Part shown: piece by piece, positions 54,326 to 62,698 of the stretch
How the letters are laid out: each line of letters opens with the position of its first letter
Position numbering within the stretch: the stretch's first letter is position 1
Program-made: the position numbers and the translations under genes
Assembly: GCA_018660265.1 (NCBI GenBank)
Contig: JABJKS010000085.1
Location: 62,001-126,000 of the forward strand
Length of the DNA: 64,000 bases
Origin: Rhodospirillaceae bacterium
Lineage (GTDB): Bacteria; Pseudomonadota; Alphaproteobacteria; GCA-2731375
Reading direction: 5' to 3'
Notes under the pieces: model-generated
What the model was told of the DNA's origin: nothing
The model's input: only the letters and a program-made list of their open reading frames with translations
The model's database searches: none

Positions 54326-55195
54326 CTAGCCCAGCACGTCCCCCAGGGGCGTTTGCCCGCTGCCCCGGGGCAGGGGTTGTTGCTGGCTTTCGTGGGGGGC
54401 CCAGCCGGTCAGGGTGATGATCTGAAATGTTGCCGGGATGCGGTCGTCATCGTCGCCGTAATTTTGATGATAGTGTCGGGCGGCAGCTTCAATCACCGCG
54501 CGGGGGGTGAAATGCCGTTGTCGTTCGGCCACGGCATTGCCTTCGCCCAGGCCCCGCAGCTCCGCCATCATGGCGAAGGGATTGGCATAGGACAGCACGA
54601 TCTGATCGGTATCCACCACCGGCAGGGCGAAGCCTGCCCGCTGCATTAAGGCACCTGCATCATGAGGATCAACGAAGGGGGAGACGCGGGGGGAAGCACC
54701 GCCCTTGGCCGCTATTTCACCGGCCATAAGCGATTGCCGCAATTCATCCAAAGTCCCGCCGCCCAGCATGGCGCACAGAAACAGGCCATCAGGCTTCAGG
54801 GCCCGGCGGATCTGGCTGAATGCGCCCGGCAGATCATTGACCCAGTGCAATGACAGATTGGAGATGATCAGATCGAACTGGCCATCGGCAAACGGCAACA
54901 CTTCCTCGTCCACCGCTAGGCGAATACCTTCGGCCTGGCCCAGCATGGCCGGGGACAGATCACATTGCACCAATTCTTCGATACCGCCTCGGCCCGCAAG
55001 GACGGAGGCCAATTGCCCGCCATGACAGCCCAGGTCCAGGGCCATTGGGAAGTCTCGTTTAATGTCTAACAGACAATCGCCGAGGCGGTCGGCGACTTCA
55101 CGCAACAGAAAATCATAAGCTTCAAGCCTGGGTGCTGCCCGGTCCCGATGGTGTCGCACGGCCAGGCGATCAAATACTTGCGGAACCCCCGGCAC
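54326..55195 (-). CDS. BioC/NDUFAF5-like SAM methyltransferase
   Basis: A 289-residue methyltransferase. VFDRLAVRHHRDRAAPRLEA followed by FLLREVADRL at the N-terminus, motif I ALDLGCHGGQLASVLAGRGG and the later ISNLSLHWVNDLPGAFSQIR fit the BioC/NDUFAF5-like group common in alphaproteobacteria, whose bacterial members may methylate malonyl-ACP or act on ubiquinone or complex I subunits. I set the start at GTG 55195, after the SDR stop, because the family begins here; an ORF reaching 55351 has a proline-rich lead without homology. C-terminal residues after WAPHESQQQPL vary. Confidence 0.82.
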   Translation of the reverse strand: MPGVPQVFDRLAVRHHRDRAAPRLEAYDFLLREVADRLGDCLLDIKRDFPMALDLGCHGGQLASVLAGRGGIEELVQCDLSPAMLGQAEGIRLAVDEEVLPFADGQFDLIISNLSLHWVNDLPGAFSQIRRALKPDGLFLCAMLGGGTLDELRQSLMAGEIAAKGGASPRVSPFVDPHDAGALMQRAGFALPVVDTDQIVLSYANPFAMMAELRGLGEGNAVAERQRHFTPRAVIEAAARHYHQNYGDDDDRIPATFQIITLTGWAPHESQQQPLPRGSGQTPLGDVLG

Positions 55196-55199
55196 GTCT

Positions 55200-55952
55200 C
55201 TATACCGCCGCCGCGCCGCCATCCACCGGCAGGATAACACCGGTGATCCAGCGCGCCTCGTCCGAAACCAGGAACAAGGCGGCGCGCGCCACCTCGATGG
55301 GCATGCCGTGGCCCAGGGGGGTGGCCTGGGCCAGGGGATGGGCGGCCACATCCCCCATCATGCGCTGCACCCGTTCCGATGCCACGACGCCAGGGGCCAC
55401 GGCGTTGACGCGGATTCTGTGCTCCGCCAATTCCTGGGCCAGGGATTTGGTCAGGGTCAGGACGCCGCCCTTGGCGGCTGTGTAGGCGTCGGCACCTTGG
55501 GTTGCCTTCATGGCACGGATGGAGGTGGTGTTGAGGATCGCACCGCCGCCCCGTTCGATCAGATGGGGAATGGCAAAGCGGCAGGTCAGGAAACTGCCGT
55601 AGAGATCAACCCCCATGGTGCGCCAGAATTCTTCCAGGGGAATATCGGTGACTTTGCCGTCATCCTGGGTGGCACCACCGGCATTGTTATAGACAATATC
55701 CAGGCCACCAAAAGCCGCGACGCACTGGGTCACGGCAGCTTGCGCATCATCGGGTTCAGCGATATCCGTGGCCACAAACATGGCCCGGCCGCCCTTGGCC
55801 TCAATCTCGGCCACAACGTCCGAGCCTGCCTCCACATCCCGGTCGGCAACCAAAACGGCAGCGCCCTCTTCGGCAAACAATAATGCAGAGGCGCGCCCGA
55901 TACCCCAGGCAGCGCCGGTGATCAATGCGACCTTATCCTCAAGACGTGCCAT
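55200..55952 (-). CDS. SDR family oxidoreductase
   Basis: A 250-residue classical short-chain dehydrogenase: ALITGAAWGIGRASALLFAE, NNAGG, and YTAAKGGVLTLTKSLAQELA (catalytic YxxxK). The Asp in VLVADRDVEAG favours NAD. It lies 4 bp before the methyltransferase on the same strand and is divergent from comF. In related genomes the methyltransferase usually faces comF directly, so this SDR may be an insertion into the cluster. Substrate unknown. ATG 55952 is the family start; 120 codons further upstream are antisense to comF. Confidence 0.9.
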   Translation of the reverse strand: MARLEDKVALITGAAWGIGRASALLFAEEGAAVLVADRDVEAGSDVVAEIEAKGGRAMFVATDIAEPDDAQAAVTQCVAAFGGLDIVYNNAGGATQDDGKVTDIPLEEFWRTMGVDLYGSFLTCRFAIPHLIERGGGAILNTTSIRAMKATQGADAYTAAKGGVLTLTKSLAQELAEHRIRVNAVAPGVVASERVQRMMGDVAAHPLAQATPLGHGMPIEVARAALFLVSDEARWITGVILPVDGGAAAV

Positions 55953-55985
55953 AATGCATACCTGTCTAATCCGCCCATATCCGTA

Positions 55986-56768
55986 ATGGAGCATTACAGT
56001 GCGATGGTAGAAATGCCAATGGCGAAAATCCGCAAACAGTTCGCCAATAGCGTCAGTGGCGGGGCCGGCGTGATGCTTGATGCGCTGTTGCCGCCGCAAT
56101 GCCTTTGCTGCGGCACGATGGTTGATCGCCAGGGCAACCTGTGTGCCGAATGCTGGTCTGGCATGGTCTTTTTGGAAGCCCCCTGTTGCCATGTCTGCGG
56201 CTTCCCCTTTCCCCATGATGAGGGGGCGGGCGTATTGTGCGCTGAATGCACCCGCCAACAACCCGATTATGACCGGGCCCGTGCCGTATTCGCCTATGAC
56301 GATAACAGCCGACAACTGCTATTGCGTCTGAAACATGGCGACCGCCTGGACGGCGTTCCGGCCTTTGGTCAATGGTTGGCCAGGGCGGGGACGGCGTTTT
56401 GGCCGGATACGGATTTGGTACTGCCCATCCCCCTGCATCCCTGGCGGCTGGTGCGCCGGCGCTACAACCAGGCGGCTTTGTTGGCTAGGGCGGTATCTCG
56501 CTTCTGTGATTTGCCCAGCCCGCCGAATTTGCTACAACGGAGCCGGTCAACGATCAGCCAGGGCGGACTTACCCGTAGGGGACGGGCCCGCAATGTCCGC
56601 GGCGCCTTTGCTGTTCGAAAGTCCGGGACCGGTATCCTGGCAGGCGCTCACATTGTTTTGATTGATGATGTGTTCACCACGGGGGCCACGGTATCGGCCT
56701 GTGCCAGATTGTTAAAGCGCCATGGTGCGGCACGGGTGGATGTACTGACCATGGCGCGGGTTTTATAG
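55986..56768 (+). CDS. comF: ComF family protein (phosphoribosyltransferase-like)
   Basis: A 260-residue ComF. The N-terminal zinc-ribbon-like Cys set is CLCCGTMVDRQGNLCAECW, then CCHVCG and CAEC. The C-terminal PRTase domain has the PRPP loop VLIDDVFTTGATV near residue 223. ComF is required for DNA uptake in competent species. ATG 55986 or 56004 are both possible. It is followed by grxC with 27 bp between, the usual alphaproteobacterial neighbour order. Confidence 0.9.
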   Translation: MEHYSAMVEMPMAKIRKQFANSVSGGAGVMLDALLPPQCLCCGTMVDRQGNLCAECWSGMVFLEAPCCHVCGFPFPHDEGAGVLCAECTRQQPDYDRARAVFAYDDNSRQLLLRLKHGDRLDGVPAFGQWLARAGTAFWPDTDLVLPIPLHPWRLVRRRYNQAALLARAVSRFCDLPSPPNLLQRSRSTISQGGLTRRGRARNVRGAFAVRKSGTGILAGAHIVLIDDVFTTGATVSACARLLKRHGAARVDVLTMARVL

Positions 56769-56795
56769 ATTTTAATTAGTGGGAAGATTGGGGAA

Positions 56796-57065
56796 ATGAG
56801 TATGCCGGAGATTACGATCTACACGACGGGCTTTTGCCCATTTTGCTATCACGCGAAAAAACTTTTGGACAGTAAAGGCGCCAATTATGACGAGATTGAC
56901 GTCAATAGTGTGCCCGGTGCCCGAAATGAGATGATGCAACGATCCATGGGTGGAAGCACGGTGCCGCAAATCTTTATCGGCGAACATCATGTGGGCGGTT
57001 GTGACGAACTGTATGCCCTGGAACAACAGCAGAAGCTGGACCCGCTATTGAGTGCAACCGGCTAA
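56796..57065 (+). CDS. grxC: Glutaredoxin 3
   Basis: An 89-residue glutaredoxin: C14-P-F-C17 active site in TTGFCPFCYHAKKLL, and the glutathione-binding TVPQIFIGEHHVGGCDEL with cis-Pro. It reduces disulfides and glutathionylated proteins in the cytosol. Second gene of a probable comF-grxC-nitrilase operon, 33 bp before the next start. Confidence 0.95.
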   Translation: MSMPEITIYTTGFCPFCYHAKKLLDSKGANYDEIDVNSVPGARNEMMQRSMGGSTVPQIFIGEHHVGGCDELYALEQQQKLDPLLSATG

Positions 57066-57098
57066 CACAACCGGTTAATGCAAATAAGGATTGGGACG

Positions 57099-57956
57099 AT
57101 GAGCGAATTTACCGCCGCCTGCGTACAGATAAATGCCTCCAACGATCTGGATGAAAATATTGCCACTCTGGGCCGGATGATCCGGGAAGCGCGGGCGGGA
57201 GGGGCTGATTTCATCACCACACCCGAATGCGCCGCGATGATTGAGGTGGGCCGGGAGAATATTCGCGCCAAGGCTTTCACCGAAGATGCCCACCCGGCCT
57301 TGGACGCCTTTCGTGGCTGGGCTGTGGAAACCGGGGCGTGGCTGTTGGCAGGGTCTCTCTCCGTTTTAGTGGAGGGGGAGGAGCGTTTGGCCAATCGCCA
57401 ATACCTGATCGACCCCGCCGGAAATATCGCGGCCAGCTATGACAAAATCCATATGTTCGACGTCGACCTGCCCAATGGCAAAAGTTTGCGTGAATCGAAC
57501 AACTATCGCCCCGGCAAGGATGCGTTTGTGACCCCCCTTCCCTGGTGTCAGCTTGGCCTAAGCATCTGCTATGATCTCCGGTTCCCTCATTTGTACCGGG
57601 ACCTGGCCAAGGCGGGCGCGGATGTCCTGGTAATACCATCGGCCTTTATGCAGGTCACAGGAGAGGCCCATTGGCATGTATTAATGCGGGCCCGGGCCAT
57701 TGAAACCGGTTGCTATGTCATTGCGGCGGCCCAGTGCGGTGAACATGTGGCCGGCCGCCTCAGCTATGGCCATTCCCTGATTGTCGCCCCGTGGGGTGAA
57801 ATCCTATCCGATGGCGGCAAGTCGGAAGGCGTCACCATGGCACAGATTGATCAGGCTGCCGTACATAAAGCCAGGGGACACATCCCAGCCCTGAAACATG
57901 ATCGGGACTATCAACTAAATATAGAAAAAAGAAAAATTTCCACTGCAGCAGAGTAA
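57099..57956 (+). CDS. Carbon-nitrogen hydrolase (nitrilase superfamily, Nit1-like)
   Basis: A 285-residue hydrolase with the catalytic triad E43 (TTPECAAM), K116 (YDKIHMFDVDLP) and C157 (SICYDLRFPHLY). Sequence and neighbour order match Nit1-like proteins, which hydrolyse deaminated glutathione in metabolite repair. That would fit its place after grxC. ATG 57099 follows AAGGA; a start at 57078 is less likely. An AT-rich gap follows the stop. Confidence 0.92.
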   Translation: MSEFTAACVQINASNDLDENIATLGRMIREARAGGADFITTPECAAMIEVGRENIRAKAFTEDAHPALDAFRGWAVETGAWLLAGSLSVLVEGEERLANRQYLIDPAGNIAASYDKIHMFDVDLPNGKSLRESNNYRPGKDAFVTPLPWCQLGLSICYDLRFPHLYRDLAKAGADVLVIPSAFMQVTGEAHWHVLMRARAIETGCYVIAAAQCGEHVAGRLSYGHSLIVAPWGEILSDGGKSEGVTMAQIDQAAVHKARGHIPALKHDRDYQLNIEKRKISTAAE

Positions 57957-58138
57957 AAATATATATTTTTATCTTCTTTAAATAGAAATCAAGCAGCAAA
58001 CGATAACATGTTGGAGCTATATCTACTCCTATTATAAATATTAGAGAAAACTATTCTTTTCTGATTTACAAATTTGCACAGGACATAAGTCATTTCGCGC
58101 ATTATTGTAGACTATTTCATTTAATAACTACGAACAGC

Positions 58139-58176
58139 TCCCGTGTTGTGCCAGTATTACTTGGCAAATTTCGGGA
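58139..58176 (+). promoter_or_regulatory. Concentric dyad upstream of the luxR-type gene
   Basis: TCCCG (58139-58143)/CGGGA (58172-58176) and TGCCA (58149-58153)/TGGCA (58162-58166) share the same centre at 58157.5, 13 bp before the start codon. The spacing suits a dimeric regulator; it is a candidate autoregulatory operator. Confidence 0.5.
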
Positions 58177-58188
58177 ACCTGGCTGAAC

Positions 58189-58941
58189 ATGACAACGTCG
58201 TTGAATCTAGCGAATTATCTTGACGATCTGAACAGTGCTGCAAGCGCTGAGGATTGCATGACCGCGACGCGTCAGTGTGTTGGTGAGCTTGGGTTTGAAA
58301 ATGTTGTTTTCATCTATACCAAAAAGCCACGAAATTCGAACGAAAATTTGCCCCCCCATCTACGACATTCCTCTATCCCCGTTGCCTGGGAAGAGCGGTA
58401 TCGCGAGATGGAATATCAAAATCAGTGTCCAATTTATCGCGAGACATTGCGCGGCGGCACGTTGCCGTTAGTCTGGCAGCAGGTTTGGGAACGGACAGAA
58501 AAAAACCCGATGCAAAAGCGCATGGTGGACGAGGCAGCCAGCTTTGGCGTGGTGCATGGCGTCGGCATTCCTATTAAGGATCGGAACGGAGACTATTGCA
58601 GCATCGGCATCTCTACCGGACAGCCGGGGCTGGAAATTACACGTATTATCGAGGCCAACCTGGCCCACCTTTTCCTATTAGCCCATCACCTGAACGCCAC
58701 CATGGTTGAGCGTTATGTTGGGCAGGTCGCAGATCACAAGCTCAACCCATTGACGAATAGAGAGCGGGACTGCCTCCACTGGGTCTCTATCGGGAAGAGC
58801 ACATGGGAAATATCCGAGATCCATGGCATCAGTGAAAACACCGTGAAATTTCACCTGCGCAATATCCTGAACAAGTTGGACGTCAACACCCGGGCCGCGG
58901 CGGTGGCAAAAGGCTTTCGAATGGGCCTGTTAAGCTACTAA
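58189..58941 (+). CDS. LuxR family regulator with autoinducer-binding domain (solo)
   Basis: A 250-residue LuxR-type protein. The N-terminal autoinducer domain shows VAWEERYREMEYQNQCPIY and LVWQQV, matching the invariant Trp57, Tyr61 and Trp85 of TraR, and HGVGIPI for Gly113. The conserved Asp that holds the acyl-homoserine lactone amide appears to be Cys. The C-terminal helix-turn-helix is LTNRERDCLHWVSIGKSTWE then ENTVKFHLRNILNKLDVNTR. No luxI is nearby. It ends overlapping the convergent monooxygenase by 3 bases, so that enzyme is a possible target. Confidence 0.9.
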   Translation: MTTSLNLANYLDDLNSAASAEDCMTATRQCVGELGFENVVFIYTKKPRNSNENLPPHLRHSSIPVAWEERYREMEYQNQCPIYRETLRGGTLPLVWQQVWERTEKNPMQKRMVDEAASFGVVHGVGIPIKDRNGDYCSIGISTGQPGLEITRIIEANLAHLFLLAHHLNATMVERYVGQVADHKLNPLTNRERDCLHWVSIGKSTWEISEIHGISENTVKFHLRNILNKLDVNTRAAAVAKGFRMGLLSY

Positions 58942-60596
58942 CCGGCAACTTTTTGCAGGGCAAATCCTTCATAACCATTGGCTGAAACCTCATCGCACCT
59001 GTCACGATATGCCGGTGCGCCCCCGGCATACAGCAAGAAGGTGCGCCGGTCCTTACCGGGTATGTTGCTGTTGATGCCCATGAACCACGAATCGACCTTG
59101 GTAAACAGCAGCTCGGCCGCGGTTTCGTAGACATGTTCGGTCCAGGCGTCCTCCGCCTCCAAAGTCGCGGCGATGCGCGTGATACCATTGGCTTGAATAT
59201 AACCAAACAGCTCCGCCACCCATTCCACGTTCTGTTCGATGCAACGGGGAATATTGCAAAAGGTCGCCGCATTATGCGGGCCCACCAAAGTCAGTAGATT
59301 TGGGAACCCTTCGATCTGAAGGCCCAAATAGGTTCGGGGTCCGTTGGCCCACTTATCCTTCAGCTTCCGGCCGCCCTCACCACGAATATCGATGCGGTCA
59401 AAAGCCCCGGTAACCGCATCAAACCCAGTGGCATAAATGATCATATCGAATTCGTATTCACCGTTCGCTGTCCGCAGACCTTTGGGGGTGATTTCCTCTA
59501 TCGCGCCCTCGTTCAGGTCAACAAGCTCCACGTTATCTTGGTTATAGACCTCGTAGTATCTGGTTTCCAACGGCACACGGCGGGTGCCGAAACCATGGTC
59601 GGTGGGGATCAGTTTCTCGGCTATTGCAGGATCATTGACCCTGGACCGGATTTTTTTCTTGATGAAGTCACTGACGGCGGTGTTGGCGGCCTCGTCCGTG
59701 AACATATCGCGGAAGTTTCCCATCCAGATGCCAAAGCCAGGTTCGCTATACAGCTTCTCTAAAAACGCCTCGCGTTCTTCAGCCGAAACCTCCAGGGCAT
59801 TGCGGTGATCCGCCTTATGGATAAAGCCGCCGTGTGAGGCGCGGCACCTGGCGAAAGTTTCAGGATAGCCGGCTCTGATCTTGGGCTGCTCCTCTGCCGT
59901 AATGGGGGAATTATGTAGCGGTGCGCAATAATTGGGAGAGCGCTGAAAGACAGTGAGATGGCCAACGGTCTTGGCCACTTCCTGGATGGTTTGGACACCC
60001 GTGGCACCGGTGCCAATAACCGCGACCCGCTTGCCGGAAAAATCAACCGGTTCGTGAGGCCACAGGCCTGTGTGAAACGCTTCTCCCTGAAAGCTTTCCA
60101 CCCCGGGAATATTTGGCATGGTCGGAGCGGACAAAGGCCCGATGGCCGAGATCAGGAACCGCGCACGGGCCCGCTCGCCACTCTCCAGCTCAAGCTCCCA
60201 GCAGGTTTCAGCTTCGTCATAGATCGCGGCCCTAACCCGCGCACCAAACTGAATATCCCGGTTAAGGTCAAACTTGTCGGCCACATAGTTGAGATAGCGC
60301 AGGGTCTCAGGCTGGGCGGAGAAATGCTCGCTCCATTCCCATTCATCCAATAGTTCCTCGGAAAATGAATAGCCATAGCTATAACTTTCCGAATCGAACC
60401 TCGCACCCGGATAACGGTTCCAATACCAGGTACCGCCAACGCCGGTACCTGCCTCAAACACGCGCACGGAAAGGCCGAGCTTTCTCAAAAGATGCAATTG
60501 ATACATTCCCGACATACCGGCACCGATGATCATGACATCATACTGCGCCGCTGCCACAGACGCAGCGGTTCCATTTTCGTTTGCTTCAACTGACAT
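58938..60596 (-). CDS. Flavin-containing Baeyer-Villiger-type monooxygenase, second paralogue
   Basis: A 552-residue enzyme with FAD motif MIIGAGMSGMYQLHLL, WYWNRYPGARFDSESYSYGY, fingerprint FQGEAFHTGLWP (FxGxxxHxxxWP) and VAVIGTGATGVQTIQEV for NADPH. It shares most landmark stretches with the gene at 52686-54311, so the pair came from duplication or joint transfer and may differ in ketone preference. Predicted NADPH-dependent conversion of ketones to esters. Its 3' end overlaps the luxR-type gene. No strong SD is seen before ATG 60596. Confidence 0.92.
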   Translation of the reverse strand: MSVEANENGTAASVAAAQYDVMIIGAGMSGMYQLHLLRKLGLSVRVFEAGTGVGGTWYWNRYPGARFDSESYSYGYSFSEELLDEWEWSEHFSAQPETLRYLNYVADKFDLNRDIQFGARVRAAIYDEAETCWELELESGERARARFLISAIGPLSAPTMPNIPGVESFQGEAFHTGLWPHEPVDFSGKRVAVIGTGATGVQTIQEVAKTVGHLTVFQRSPNYCAPLHNSPITAEEQPKIRAGYPETFARCRASHGGFIHKADHRNALEVSAEEREAFLEKLYSEPGFGIWMGNFRDMFTDEAANTAVSDFIKKKIRSRVNDPAIAEKLIPTDHGFGTRRVPLETRYYEVYNQDNVELVDLNEGAIEEITPKGLRTANGEYEFDMIIYATGFDAVTGAFDRIDIRGEGGRKLKDKWANGPRTYLGLQIEGFPNLLTLVGPHNAATFCNIPRCIEQNVEWVAELFGYIQANGITRIAATLEAEDAWTEHVYETAAELLFTKVDSWFMGINSNIPGKDRRTFLLYAGGAPAYRDRCDEVSANGYEGFALQKVAG

Positions 60597-60863
60597 TTAC
60601 TCGACCACTTTCAAATTGATTTGGCATCCTTACGAACGATTATCTTTGTCGCCCGGATACGCTTCATCCGTCAAGCACGGTGGCGCAATTGCCGATCAAT
60701 GGCGTTGATTTCGCCGCGTGGGAAATAATGGCCTTTAGCGCAACTTTATCGTGCCCACCCTAACGGGTAGGTGACCCCACGTCATGACTTTAGCATAATT
60801 GCACCAACAACACCGTGGCGCACGATCCGGGAAAATATGGCTGAACCTAATCTGGAGATACCA

Positions 60864-61058
60864 ATGGCGCTGCATGAAATTGATACCACAGAGTTTGAGA
60901 TGGATGATCTGGCAAACTTCAGCGTTGATGCGTCCAAGGAAACCTTGCAACAGATCGTCAGCCAATTTGCTGAGAAAATTCGCATCGCCGGTTATCAGGA
61001 ACCGGCCCATTTCATGGAAATTGCTGCCCTGATCTTGCGAGAGCAAAAGCGGCGATAG
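60864..61058 (+). CDS. Small acidic hypothetical protein
   Basis: A 64-residue protein MALHEIDTTEFEMDDLANFS followed by a helical region (ETLQQIVSQFAEKIRIAGYQ). GGAG lies 7 bases before ATG 60864; earlier ATGs at 60837 and 60771 are possible. No family recognised. It stands alone between the monooxygenase and the acetyltransferase gene. It could be a small regulatory or adaptor protein; no function assigned. Confidence 0.55.
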   Translation: MALHEIDTTEFEMDDLANFSVDASKETLQQIVSQFAEKIRIAGYQEPAHFMEIAALILREQKRR

Positions 61059-61066
61059 ATTGTCGG

Positions 61067-61666
61067 TTATTGTGCAGCTCGGCCCGTATTTAGATCCAGC
61101 AGCCGCTGTTTTAGATAAGCCACATGACGCGCCAGAAATTCTTCTCGCGACAGGTTGTAATAGCATACCGACCATTGGCGTAGCGTACGGTCATCCTCCC
61201 TATTAAAGCCGAACCGTTTGGTGATTTGTACGCTCGGCCCATCGAATTCTTTCGTGGCGGTATAAACGATATCAAAATCCCGCTCTAAAAATACGTACTC
61301 CAGGTTTCGTCGAATTATTTCCGATGCCAGACCTCCCGACCAATAGGGACGGTCCACCATGGTGGAAAGGTGGACGTCGTTGTCGAATTCTTCGATGTGG
61401 CGGAAGCCGCAATAGCCGACTAATAGTTCGGTCTGCCGGTCGAAGGCACCAAAAATACCAAAACCATGACGATCCCAATGTTTAGCGAATTCCTCGATAC
61501 GCGCCAATGCGCGTTCCGTCCCTTCATCCGCTGTGCGGGCCGGTGGGTCAAAAGTTATGGTTTCGGTGACATTAGAATCCCGCATGGCCGTGCCCAAGGC
61601 CGGTGCATCGGTGGGCAACAGCGGGCGTAAAATGGCGCGGTCTGTTTCAAGTGCAGGTGATGACAT
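61067..61666 (-). CDS. GNAT family N-acetyltransferase (RimJ/RimL-like)
   Basis: A 199-residue acetyltransferase. ALETDRAILRPLLPTDAPAL at the N-terminus, RPYWSGGLASEIIRRNLEYV carrying the acetyl-CoA loop, and VQITKRFGFNREDD near residue 150 fit the RimJ/RimL-like GNAT group that acetylates protein N-termini or small amines. It is convergent with the small acidic gene (8 bp apart). Substrate unknown. Confidence 0.88.
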   Translation of the reverse strand: MSSPALETDRAILRPLLPTDAPALGTAMRDSNVTETITFDPPARTADEGTERALARIEEFAKHWDRHGFGIFGAFDRQTELLVGYCGFRHIEEFDNDVHLSTMVDRPYWSGGLASEIIRRNLEYVFLERDFDIVYTATKEFDGPSVQITKRFGFNREDDRTLRQWSVCYYNLSREEFLARHVAYLKQRLLDLNTGRAAQ

Positions 61667-62071
61667 AATATGTTATGCTCGCTTTAGATATATATTATAT
61701 CATTATACGAACTTTAACGTGTATATCAACACATATCAGGAAGTTTCCCGTGAAAAACTTGGAAAAGCCATAGTCTTGGCGGGCCTAGCGGTGCGAGCGA
61801 AACAGAAGAGTCCTTCTGTTTGCTGTCTCGCGCACCACGATTCTTAAGAGTCTAGTGGTCTTTCGATCCTAGCGGATGGGAACCATCAAATAGAATCGGA
61901 CCACTAGGCCCGCACTCGATTGACGAGGTCTGATGCTGGGCGACCGCATAAGCGGCAACAAGCTTTTGTTACTTGAGATTTTAATGGCGCAATTGTTCCA
62001 GATCAGGGCTAATCTGGGTGGATTGTTTAGGTAGTTTTGTATGATTGCTATTGGAAATCGGGCGTACCTTA
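61667..62071. other. Intergenic region with nested repeats, no gene seen
   Basis: About 405 bp. Its middle contains the inverted-repeat element at 61779-61913 and a hairpin AAACAGAAG/CTTCTGTTT (61800-61822). ORFs here are short and unsupported. The right end carries the promoter of the PAS gene. Confidence 0.55.
61779..61913. repeat. Small inverted-repeat element
   Basis: GCGGGCCTAG (61779-61788) pairs with CTAGGCCCGC (61904-61913). Inside, CTAGTGGTC (61852-61860) pairs with GACCACTAG (61899-61907). CGATTCTTAAGAGTC (61838-61852) is identical to a piece of the repeat at 1354-1368. A MITE or REP-type element is inferred. Confidence 0.6.
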
Positions 62072-62647
62072 ATGAAAAGCCTTTCAAGCCGCTATTATTC
62101 GGGATACCGGACTGTTCCAGACCCCCTTGATCAGTATTTGCCCACTTTGGCGCAACCGGAATTTGAGGGCATCATCCAGGCAAGTATTGATCCCGGTAAA
62201 GTCATGCGCGACGACTTCATTTTGCCAGCGCATCAATGCATGTATCAATTTTGGCTGGACAACCTCGGCACGGCTGATTTGCCGCCCTCTGCAGCGATCG
62301 ATCCCCTGTCCTTCGTAGATGCTGTTGGCTCTATCCACCTCGTCCAACCCAATGCGGATTTCTCTGACTTTAAATACCGGGTCTATGCGACTTCTGTGGC
62401 AGAGATCGGCAATCTGGATATGACAGGCAAATGGTTTAGCGAAAGCAAGGTTGGGAATTGGAGTTATTATCGCCGTCAACTCGCCGCAGCGGCCCGCATG
62501 CGGGCCCCGATCTATGCGGAAAACAACGCCTCTTATGACATATCCGTATTGATTAAATGGTGCCGCCTTCTCCTCCCCATGCAAGACGAAGATGGCAGGG
62601 TAAATCGAATTTTAGTCGCCATCGTCGGGGTGAACCGGGACGGTTAG
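62072..62647 (+). CDS. PAS domain-containing protein (PAS_5-like)
   Basis: A 191-residue protein with one PAS-like domain: LPAHQCMYQFWLDNLGTADL, DAVGSIHLVQPNADFSDFKY and MRAPIYAENNASYDISVLIK with LVAIVGVNRDG at the end. This resembles the PAS_5 group found alone in many Rhodospirillales, where it is a predicted sensor without a fused output domain. ATG 62072 is chosen; a start at 62045 adds nine residues. Ligand and partner unknown. Confidence 0.75.
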   Translation: MKSLSSRYYSGYRTVPDPLDQYLPTLAQPEFEGIIQASIDPGKVMRDDFILPAHQCMYQFWLDNLGTADLPPSAAIDPLSFVDAVGSIHLVQPNADFSDFKYRVYATSVAEIGNLDMTGKWFSESKVGNWSYYRRQLAAAARMRAPIYAENNASYDISVLIKWCRLLLPMQDEDGRVNRILVAIVGVNRDG

Positions 62648-62698
62648 GATAGAACGGCAATAGAGCATTTCCGATATTCATCGGGTCGCATGACGACC

